A stretch of 64,000 nt of DNA from Coix lacryma-jobi var. lacryma-jobi (Eukaryota > Streptophyta > Magnoliopsida > Poales > Poaceae): assembly GCA_009763385.1 (NCBI GenBank), contig CM019825.1:24460953-24524952 (forward strand), in the 5' to 3' direction. Positions 42,553 through 50,971 of the stretch are shown piece after piece. Under the pieces are notes generated by a model, which did not search any database, was not told the DNA's origin, and saw nothing but the letters and a program-made list of their open reading frames with translations. Position numbers and translations under genes: made by a program. How positions within the stretch are numbered: the stretch's first letter is position 1; each line of letters begins with the position of its first letter.

Positions 42553-44212
42553 TGTTGACGGTCCTTAAGTATCAATTATATCTATCAAATAAATAGAGAA
42601 AAGGATCTAAATGAAACCAACACCCAGACTTAGGGTTTTATCTGACAGAATTCCACGAGTTTTGCTGTTTATCTATTTCTGCAGGGGGTTATCAGGAAAT
42701 ATGAAGGAAAGGCCCACATGTCGGGTTAATGACGGATAATTAACGTAACCCCCAATTTTCCTTAATGTGGAAGAGTCCAGAAGCCACGGGAACGAGCGGG
42801 AGGCCGAACGGGCCCGGGACCAGGGCGCCCGCCCTAGTCCCTTGGGCGCCCGCCCTGCCCCCTCAGCCAATCAGGCTCCGCCTCGAGGATTATGCTCCAC
42901 CGACCTAAAGGATTAAGGAAAACCGTCCGTTCAATGTCGGTTTGATCCAACGGCCCAGATTCACCCGAAAAGACTATATAAGCAAGGCCCTGGACCCTGG
43001 AGCAGGCACCTCTGTCTCATTATTCAGTTCCTAATTCAGTCATCAGGAGGAGAGAGTCTCTGATCAAGCCCTAGAGCCACCACATCAACTAGATCTCTAG
43101 TTTTAGCATAGCTACATAGGATTAGAACTAGAAGGAGTCAATCTTCGATTGGTTCCCGGATCTGTCAAGAGGATTCTTGGTAATTTCTCTCCTGTTCTTC
43201 AATTGTTCATCATTGTTCTTCAATATTATGAATACTACTTTGTTCTATTTCAATATATTGAATATGACTTTGCTCTACTTGATTATATTAGCAATTATAT
43301 TGTTCTTAGTTTATCGTAGTTATATGCTTGGCATAGTTAGATTGGAATTATATACATGCCTAGGATCGTATAGCGTTTATCCATGTGCGCAGTGGGTGAA
43401 TGATAAATATTGTGTAGACGTGGTGTCTATACCGTCTTTATCTGCGATTGCACCCTATATGCCGGATCGGTGGGTAGTTCGCGATAGTGACAGCTTCGTT
43501 GATTCTTATATAGTCCCCCTCTCGTGTATAGGGCAGGCAGAGCAACATTATTACAGGGGAGTGATTGCTATGTTCTTCATCTTCCTTGCTAATATTCACT
43601 ATGCATGGGTGTAGTCTTTTCTCGCTATGATTGCCAAGTATAATTGCACTAACTATGATAATGCTAGACTTTATAGTTAATAATTACTTAGGGAATATCT
43701 TTGTAGTTCATCCTAATTCCATGCTAATGACTTGCTAGAATATCTGTTGAGGTGCTTATCATTATTATATGTGGCTAGTTATGCTGATCAGATTAATTAT
43801 CCTTGTCACTATTCATATTTATCTATATTCTATGTGACATTTATCCCTGTATGATGAGATAGATAGATGCTCTATATTATACATGCAATGATAGATACTC
43901 AGTTCTATATTCTCATTCCACGATCAACTACGATGCTTAGAATCCCTTCCCAGTGGTAAAAATATAAATAACGATACCTGGAATACTTCCCGGTTAAAAT
44001 GCTGCATCGGTATTAATCTGTGCGCTTGCAGATTCCCTTTATTTATTTATCTTGATGAGCAATTGCATATTTCAATACCGCGTCTCTCATGTCATGCTGG
44101 GGATGACAACTTGGCTTAAGTGGCATGAGGGATAGGTTTGGCATTTTTGGCGCCGTTATCAGAATTAGAGAATTAAGTCTACTTTTGGTAATGACGTTAA
44201 GAATGCCCAACA
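42553..44212 (+). repeat. 3' LTR of the young gypsy element
   Basis: 1660 bp, virtually identical to 35841-37500. A polypurine tract (GCTTGGGGGAG, 42540-42550) precedes it. Confidence 0.95.
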
Positions 44213-44217
44213 ATCAC

Positions 44218-45844
44218 CTAGTGCCACTCGATGCAATCTCTCAATGCAACGCACTAGCTATCACTCACTCGCTATCGAATCGCACACTAGCAAGCATAAG
44301 CGAGTTAGAGGGCTCCCAAGCACATCCACACCAGCCACCAAGGCTTTGGAGTGCTCAACCACCAGCCCAAGGCTGGTTACCAACGCTATATATAGCCCCA
44401 AAGGCTAACTAGACGTTGCACCTTCACTGGGCAACCTGCGCCACCATCGGACGCTCCGGATCGGGACCATCGGACGCTGAGGCCAGCGTTCGATGCTTGG
44501 ATGCTCGCCACGTGTCCCCCACGTTCAACTTCGGCCGAGCGATCCCAACGGCTATATCACTTCCCGCGCCAGTTAAAGTGGCATCGAACGCGCCGATGCC
44601 TAGCATCGGACGCTCCGATGCCTCTGCTCAGAAAATTGCGCAAAACGCCCTCACATCGGACGCGCCGGACCCCCAGCATCGGACGCTAAGGGCCAGCGTC
44701 CGATGTCTATGCAGAGAGCTCCCCGAGAGCACCATTCTACATCAGACGCGTCAGATGGGTCCACATTGGACGCAGGCCAGCGTCCGATGCTCCAAGCTAA
44801 ACTTGCTCGCGCCACGACACTGCCATCGGACGCTCGGACCAGCGTCCGATGCAGCGTCGGATGCTCCCACTGCAACAGACTGAAACTAGGGTTTGCCATC
44901 GGACGCTCGGCCCAGCGTCCGATGCCCCTCGGACCAGCGTCCGATGCTCCCCATGCATAGCACTTCACCTCCGAAAACCGCTGAATCCTGCCTCGCAAGC
45001 TCGGCAAGAGGGGAGAGGGACTATACACTAGTTTCTCCCACTTCTCCTCACCTCCTTTCAACACGACTTCTTTTCCAACAATTTCTCCTTTGCAAATGTG
45101 CCAACACCACTCAGAGAACAACAACATGTGTATGTGTGTTAGCATTTTCACAATCATTTTCCAAAGGATTTTCACTTGCTCTCACCACGCCACTCGATCC
45201 TAGTAACATCGCAAGGTTAGATCGCTCAAGTGGCACTAGATGACCGATATGCAAACAAGTTTGCTCCTCTTAATAGTATGGCCATCTATCCTAAACCCGG
45301 TCATAATCTTCTCTACACACCTATGACCGGTGAAATGAAATGCCCTACAAGTATACCTTTGCCTTGCGCATTCCATTCCATCTCCTCCGGTGTTGATGCA
45401 ACACATGCACCAACCTCTTCATCAAATGATATGATCCACTTCATATCATCACATGGCCTCCATGGTCCATCGATCTTGTCATCACTTGCTCTTCACCATC
45501 GCTTCGGTCCTTCGGCGCCAAGTCTTGCTTAAGCCTCCCGACACTCGGTACCAACGGCTTCAAAGCCTCAACTTGCCCTTCACCTTCGCAACCGGTCCAT
45601 CAAGCCAAGTCTTGCCTTGATCTTCACCATCTTAGCCACATGACTCCTTGTCATGTTTCATGTGCATTAAGCTCCTTCATCACATGTGTGAGCCTTGCAA
45701 CATCTTCCAAGCCATTTCACCTCTATGGCATATGTTGCTCACATATGATCACCTATGGACTAATCACTTGTGTAATTCACTTCAAACACATATTAGTCCA
45801 CCTAAGTTGTCACTAAATTACCAAAACCAAACAAGGACCTTTCA
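44218..45844 (-). other. LTR segment with repeated CGGACGC palindromes, no gene
   Basis: This part of the interrupted LTR has no credible coding sequence. From 44449 to 44945 the words CATCGGACGCT and its inverse AGCGTCCGATG recur about a dozen times in both orientations, so the transcript could fold into several short hairpins. The remainder (44960-45844) is ordinary LTR sequence. Confidence 0.75.
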
Positions 45845-46042
45845 AACGCATCCGACGAAAATCGTCGTAGCCACAGTGAAATCCCGCACCTCTTTCTCAG
45901 ATTCGAGAGGTAGTGCGGGAGGATCACTGACGACCCAAAATACGCTCATAGCAGTGAGCCACAACTGAGCTCTCGTCTGCCATCTCTTAAAATTCACACC
46001 AGTGAATTTCTCCGGTTTCATCGCATCAGAAAAACCTGCCAT
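45845..46042 (-). pseudogene. Outer copia: gag N-terminus (66 codons)
   Basis: From the ATG at 46042-46040 the minus strand reads a typical copia gag start (SDAMKPEKFTGVNFKRWQ, LWLTAM) and stops at 45845, where the LTR of a second Sirevirus-like element begins. The rest of gag is missing. Confidence 0.82.
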
Positions 46043-46069
46043 CACTAAATGCCTATAAGGTTTTTGGAT

Positions 46070-47009
46070 TGTTGGAAATAATAGCAATTTAGTGATGCAT
46101 AAATTAATTCTGATAATGAGGAAAAGATAAACAACATGTATCATAGATATGTAATCTACCACTAGCAGTATGATCCGATATATATCTAGACAATGTATCG
46201 CTAATAACACGAAAAACATAAAATAGAGGAACAGTGAGATTGAAGGCATGCTTACAGTGGGGTTGCGAGAAGACGGCGCAGACCATTGATGAAGACCGGC
46301 GAAGTCGGCGTAGAGGGAAGAAGACGTCCAGCGAGCAGTTGCGACGACGCTTCCCAAAAACCTTATACGTCCCCTACCCCGTGCAGGGACGCGAGGAGAC
46401 GCGGGCTTCGGAGATCCTGCTCTCCCGGCACCGATGGCACGTCGGCGGCGGGATGGAGTCGACAGCAGCAGCGCAACACTTTGGGAGCGGAGGAGGAGAA
46501 TGTGTCATATGGAGGATGATGTCACGTCCTTCTTTTATACACACGCCGCAGTTGTATCTTTAGAAAGAGACAACCGCGTAATCACAATATTGATGTGATT
46601 GAACCTACCATTAGTGTACGAGTCAATCACCATTAATACGAGAATAATTGCTTGCTAAAACAGGTCAGCACAATTTTCTCTATGCATGCAAAAATATCAA
46701 GTGGCAAAAGGAAGCCGCGCACCCGCAAGGCCTCAGCCGGACCATTCACACGCATGTCGTGCGCCCCCGCACGAGTAACCACGCCACGCCACGCCCCGCC
46801 TGGCAAGGCGAGCGCGCGCGTGTGGGTTACTTCCTTTGTCTCTCCTCAATAGCTTCAACAAGTTGGAGATAGCTCAACTATATAAGCTGGCCTCCTTACT
46901 TCTGGAGTAGCAATGTGGGACTAAAGTCCCCCACCATACCATGCATGTGTGATGGGCCTTTGGGATTTATTTAGAATATTTATTTGGGTCAGGCCCAAAT
47001 CTTCTAACA
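46070..47009 (-). repeat. 5' LTR of the outer copia element
   Basis: 940 bp; plus-strand ends TGTTGGAAATAATAG and CTTCTAACA. Only 27 nt separate its inner edge from the gag ATG at 46042, with no TGGTATCA-type primer site in between. Confidence 0.9.
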
Positions 47010-47014
47010 GCAGG

Positions 47015-47195
47015 CACCAAGTCACAGCGGCACGAGGGTAGGAGTAGGAGCTCCAGGATCGAAGGGAGCAGAGGCGGGGCCGCCGCGGCCTCCGACAACG
47101 ACAACTCGCCGGAGCAGTTCCTAGCGGTCGGCTGCTGAGTGGTCTGTGGTGGCGTACTCGGACATGAGGAGGAGGCAGGGATGCAAGTGGGTACC
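47015..47195. other. Host flank beyond the copia nest
   Basis: About 180 bp of GC-rich sequence between the GCAGG duplication of the copia element and the RIRE2-like LTR. Before the insertions it was contiguous with 15484. No gene can be assigned. Confidence 0.6.
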
Positions 47196-47222
47196 TATCG
47201 GTGTTTCGTACCCGGGGGTATC

Positions 47223-47541
47223 GAATTTTTTTTTATTAATAACCCAATTAAATAAAAAATTTCATAATTAACACTGTTTAATTTTTTTTTCAAAACTAAC
47301 CCTTTTGCCGCGCCGTGCCGCATGGCGCGGCAAAAGCGTTAGCCGCGCCATGCATGGCGGCGCGGCAAAAGTGCCACCGTGGCACCGGCCGGCCACGCAG
47401 GCCCGGGCGGGCCCCGCCTGTCAGTTTGCCGCGCCAGGCGGGCTGGCGCGGCTAGTGCGTTTGCCGCGCCAGGCGGCCTGGCGCGGCCAACGGCTTTGCC
47501 GCGCCAGGCGGGGTGGCGCGGCAAAGCCCATCTAGATCTGG
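47223..47541 (+). repeat. Left terminal inverted repeat of the MULE
   Basis: Starts GAATTTTTTTTTATTAATAA, with an AT-rich outer 80 bp, then five copies of GCCGCGCC-N9-GGCGCGGC at 47307, 47342, 47428, 47463 and 47498, ending near CTAGATCTGG. It differs from the right copy at only a few bases. Confidence 0.93.
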
Positions 47542-47948
47542 CCGCCGCGCCGAGCAGCAGGCTCCTCCTCATTCCTCTCTTCTCCCAAACCAATTCAATC
47601 CAATCCAATCCATTTCATTCCTCCTCTCTTCATCTCCCTCCCCCAATCAAACTTGTCTACAAGAGGTATTTTGATCCATATGATTGTTCTTTATCCATAT
47701 TTGCAATGTAGGATTGAACCATATTTTTGTAAGTTAGGGTTTGTAGACAATATTTATTTTGATACTGTCGTGACGTTAGTTGTTAATTAATGATGGATTT
47801 GTTCATGTATTAGACTTTTATATCTGTTTTGCTTAATATTTTGTTCATTTTGTGTACATTTTTTTGTGTAATATTTGTTACGTCATTATGTAGATTTATA
47901 ATTAATCATGAATGTATGTGTAGCGTTGACATATTTTTTATTGTTAGG

Positions 47949-48638
47949 ATGCCGCGGCGTGGCAAAGCTAGTAAGGCAAGGTAAGATCGGTACATTGTTG
48001 ATTTATTTGTCTGTTTTAATGAAGTAATTTTGTGTTATGTTCATTTGTTATTGCGTTGATGATTGTAGGCAGCCTCTCACGGGCAATGCCTTTGCCCGTT
48101 TGCCATTGCCTAGCGGTGTTCCGGTGCCCATGTGCTACTGCGGCGATGATTGTAAGGTCGCAATATCTGATGAGGAGCACACATACGGTCAGAGGTATTG
48201 GATGTGTGAGAATTATGCCTTTGACCCTACACCTAAACAGATCCGTATTGGACTGATGGTGAGAAGCTGATGACTTGTTCTATACATGAATGACAAATCA
48301 TTTATATTTTATTACCTAATTGACTTAGTCGTATTTTGCAGGAGCCTCCACCACTATGTGACTTCGAGCAGTGGATCGACACTGAGATGAAGCCGGAGGA
48401 CAAGGAGCACGTAGAGAGGATGAAAAAGTGGGCTGCGGAGGACAAGGAGCGTTTGGAGAAGAGACGCAAAGAAGAGGCAGCACAAAAGCAGCATGAGGAA
48501 GAGGCAAGAATGAGGGATGCAGCTAAGCGTAGGGGGGAGAGGGAGAAGAGGCTTGAGCGTGTGCGCCGTGCCAAGGCTGCCATGGAGCAGGATCCGGATG
48601 CTGTGAGGAAGGGAAAGTGGCCTCGTTGCACTCAGTAG
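47949..48638 (+). CDS. GRF-type zinc-finger protein, MULE accessory gene A
   Basis: Three exons, 47949-47980, 48069-48258 and 48342-48638, join in frame at GT...AG introns and give about 172 residues. The middle exon carries a GRF-type zinc-finger signature (PMCYCGDDCKVAIS, then YGQRYWMCENY) completed by PLCDFEQWID at the start of exon 3. The rest is a charged alpha-helical, probably coiled-coil, tail rich in Lys, Arg and Glu. GRF fingers bind single-stranded nucleic acid in known proteins such as APE2 and TOP3A. The function inside a MULE is unknown; it might aid transposition or be captured cargo. It lies 400 bp inside the left terminal repeat and points inward. Confidence 0.75.
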
Positions 48639-49011
48639 TGTGGTAGGTTCAGTAGTCATTATTGAGTAATGAACATCGTTGTCATTTGGTGGACTTGTTA
48701 GTCTATTGTACTGTTGGCTTGTACTCCCCTGTACCGTTTATTTCGGATCCTCGATAATGTAGTCTTGAACTGCACTTTGTTCGGCTTTATTATATGTTGT
48801 TGTATTGTTTGCGGTAGTTCATGTGTCGTTGATTTTTTGTGGGATAAAGTACGAGAAATAGAATAGAGCAAACCATTACACGAACAACAAACTAGTACAT
48901 GGCATGTGAGGACCTTTTACCGTAACTTGGTTAAAAGGTCCTAGACTAATCCTAACATGCCTTAGGTAATTGATTGTCACAACACAACACGCACATAGTG
49001 ATCTAAGTAGT
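48639..49011. other. Convergent gap between MULE genes A and B
   Basis: About 370 bp of AT-rich sequence separating the 3' ends of a plus-strand and a minus-strand gene; it presumably holds both polyadenylation regions. No repeat or ORF of note. Confidence 0.5.
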
Positions 49012-49690
49012 CTAGAAGCCGTCCCACATAGCAAACTGAGTAGACCCTTCTCCGTAATAGCCTCCCATTGCGGGTGGTGGTGGTGGTGGCGGTGGTGGGG
49101 GCGGCGGTGGAGGCCCCTTGTTCTTGTGATGCGGGCAGTTGCAATATGGATCAAGGCATATTGCTTCATCTGAACCGCCTGCATCGCTGTCGTCATCATC
49201 ATAGTCCTTGAGCATGCTTTTAACTTCTCTTTCAAGATCGTCGATACGACGCTGCAGATAATAGATGTATTCCTGATGCGGCCATATTGGAGGAGGATCC
49301 ACCCATCTGGTGAAGCCGCAGTTTTCTTCGGAAATAGAAGACTGTCATTCACAAAATGACTAAGTATTAGCAAACATGAGAGGCATAGCAACAACAATTA
49401 AATAAAGTTACCCATGCTCGCGGGCATTTGAAGAAACGTCGGCCTGCCTCCAGGTCGTCGTGGAGCATCTGCACCAAACAGTCCTCACCATGGCGGCATT
49501 TTGGCCAGTCCTCTAAACGGTTATCGTATCCCCTAAGAGGACGGTCCCGGCTGAAATCCTTTTTGCTCTCAACGGGAAAGTCATATAGTGCCTCTAAGAA
49601 TAAATCAGGACCAAGAGATCCCTCCCACACAATGGGAGGTCCCTTCCTCCCACCCTTTCCTCTCCCGCCTTTGGACGAACCTCCAGACAT
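49012..49690 (-). CDS. GRF-type zinc-finger protein, MULE accessory gene B
   Basis: Two exons, 49690-49412 and 49341-49012, join in phase 0 across a 70-bp GT...AG intron and give about 202 residues. The N-terminus is Gly/Lys-rich (SKGGRGKGGRKG). The GRF finger spans the splice: WPKCRHGEDC and RRFFKCPRAW in exon 1, NCGFTRWVDPP in exon 2, matching the C-x-C/H...C...FxCP...CxFxxW pattern more closely than gene A. An acidic helix, a second Cys/His cluster (CLDPYCNCPHH) and a run of 14 prolines follow. The role in the MULE is unknown. ATG 49690 is the first in frame. Confidence 0.75.
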
Positions 49691-50287
49691 CTCTACTACG
49701 AACCTCGCAAGCTCTGCTGAAGGTGTTGAATATGCAAGGCACTGATGGGTTTATATAGGCGGGGCCCTGGTTTTGAACTTGTGAATTATCTCAGCTGCAT
49801 TGTGAGTGTGTAGTTAATGCAACTGAAAAGGCTATTCGCTGAAAAATCTAATCACTGAAAAGCCTATATACTGAAAAGCCTACAAACTGAAAAGCCTATA
49901 CACTGAAAAGTCTATGGGAATCAAAACTGCAGAGCACTTATGAGGACAGGACACGACACTGAAAAGGCTGTGCAACAAGATGCCAGCTTTTGCCGCGCCA
50001 ACCCTGGTGGCGCGGCTGATGCTTTTGCAGGGCCTTCTCGCAACCGCCTTCCTTGCTCTTGCGATGCGCGTCGTCCTCCTCCATCTCGAGAGAAGATTCT
50101 TTTTGAACAAGTACTGCTGGCACAGAAACGATGAGTTGAGAACATTGCTTCCTCTTCCACTTCCGGCAGGTAAGCACCAGCACTTGAGCGTGACTGAAAA
50201 GTACTGCACACATGACAGAAAAAGAGTACCATTCGATCAAACAGAGAGAGAAAAATCCTTACTAATGTTCATCGTAGGGACAGTCGG
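49691..50287. other. Upstream region of MULE gene B
   Basis: Probable promoter region of gene B, holding the short tandem repeat and one isolated hairpin unit (49992-50016) of the same type as in the terminal repeats. ORFs here are short and overlap the palindromes. Confidence 0.5.
49820..49915 (-). repeat. Short tandem repeat, CTGAAAAGCCTA type
   Basis: About six copies of a 17-18-bp unit (ACTGAAAAGCCTATA with variation), in the region upstream of accessory gene B. One further partial copy is near 49957. Confidence 0.8.
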
Positions 50288-50300
50288 CATGCCAGCTTTT

Positions 50301-50430
50301 GCCGCGCCAACCCTGGGGGCGCGGCTGACGCTTTTGCCGCGCCAGGCGGGCTGGCGCGGCTAATGCATTTGCCGCGCCAGGACGCCTGGCGCGGCAAAAG
50401 CGTCAGCCGCGCCCCCAGGGTTGGCGCGGC
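50301..50430. repeat. Internal array of four 35-bp hairpin units
   Basis: Units start at 50301, 50336, 50371 and 50406, exactly 35 bp apart; each is GCCGCGCC-N9-GGCGCGGC with a different 9-bp spacer. The whole block with flanks (50288-50443) is itself a near-perfect palindrome with outer arms CATGCCAGC and GCTGGCATG. It repeats the design of the terminal inverted repeats inside the element. Confidence 0.95.
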
Positions 50431-50516
50431 AAAAGCTGGCATGGTCGCCACGCAAAGCCCCAAGGTTTCCCGCCGACTGACTGGTCAGGTTTCCCGCCGA
50501 CTGACTGGTCGAGTTC

Positions 50517-50600
50517 CTGATCGATCTTCGTCCTAATGTGTTGTCTCTGTTCAGTTCCTGCTCGATCTTCGTCCTAATGTGTTGTCTCTGTTTGATCGAA
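50517..50600. repeat. Tandem duplication of about 45 bp
   Basis: CGATCTTCGTCCTAATGTGT followed by TGTCTCTGTT occurs twice in succession near 50521 and 50566. Confidence 0.75.
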
Positions 50601-50971
50601 TGTGTTTTTCCGTTTTTCCTGTCTTTTTCCGCAAACGGAATAACAAGGAACCAAACATTGACACAATTTGAATAAACGGAAACATAATAGCGCTCATAAA
50701 AACCAGGCTTAGTGGCTCAAGCTCCACGAAGTACATAATAGGGTTCTCAAACAAGTTATCTAACATATACATCACCTATCCATATAGTCTAACACTAAGC
50801 CTAGCTAGGTGTGTACGGCTGACGAGGCCGCCTCCGACGCCTCGGCTGCGACAGATCCATGTTCGGCGTGAATGTGACGTCCGTGCGGTCTCGTGCGCGT
50901 GGCTGCCGGCGTGGTGACCCCTGCGTCTGACTAGGTCCCTGCAACATTCAAAATAAATGTTAGCACACAAC

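Larger units (their letters stand above)
35841..44212 (+). mobile_element. Young gag-protease Ty3/gypsy element, non-autonomous
   Basis: Two 1660-bp LTRs (35841-37500, 42553-44212) start TGTTGACGG and end GCCCAACA; the duplication ATCAC flanks both sides (35836-35840, 44213-44217). The primer site matches tRNA-Asp, as in Athila/Tat-type gypsy elements. The internal region has one long gag-protease ORF, then 2.2 kb of non-coding sequence and a polypurine tract. There is no RT, RNase H or integrase, so it needs a partner. In my reading the LTRs differ at only one base (A at 36606, G at 43318), which makes this the youngest LTR insertion here. Confidence 0.93.
34626..45844 (-). mobile_element. 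Second Sirevirus-like element, truncated
   Basis: On the minus strand: a 5' LTR (45844 down to 34925, interrupted by the gypsy element at 35841-44212), an exact Met primer site, and the first 80 or so codons of gag, which then run directly into RT of the outer copia. The rest of gag, any pol and the 3' LTR are gone, and with them the middle of the outer copia, so one deletion removed both. The LTR ends (TGAAAGG and CCTTTCA) and the CACCCCC...CTCTAG stretch near the LTR 3' end resemble the other Sirevirus-like element. It was inserted in the outer copia gag at 45845. Confidence 0.82.
34925..45844 (-). repeat. 5' LTR of the second Sirevirus-like element (interrupted)
   Basis: The LTR consists of 34925-35840 and 44218-45844, about 2.5 kb in total, split by the gypsy element at 35841-44212 with its ATCAC duplication. 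A cluster of CATCGGACGCT and AGCGTCCGATG words fills 44449-44945. No partner LTR is present in the window. Confidence 0.85.
15485..47009 (-). mobile_element. Outer Ty1/copia element carrying nested insertions
   Basis: Two related LTRs of about 940 bp (15485-16431 and 46070-47009) bound the region and are flanked by the identical 5-bp duplication GCAGG (15480-15484 and 47010-47014), so this was one insertion 423 bp downstream of the CHX gene. Its own coding fragments, all minus strand, are gag start (45845-46042), RT first part (34047 to about 34625) and RT end plus RNase H (16966-17884). Everything else inside belongs to later insertions. Gag end, protease and integrase are missing, lost in a deletion joining the RT fragment to a second element near 34625. 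No Met-type primer site is visible beside the 5' LTR. Confidence 0.9.

Noticed and set aside
45230..45532. 100-codon ORF in the interrupted Sirevirus-like LTR
   Set aside because: Antisense to the element, with no domain, in LTR sequence.
47049..47195. Host gene exon in the short flank next to the copia nest
   Set aside because: GC-rich with short open frames on the minus strand, but no recognisable domain or splice sites that pair with 15360-15484.
50301..50430. 35-bp-period array considered as CRISPR-like
   Set aside because: The variable part is 9 bp within palindromic units, with no cas genes and a MULE context.
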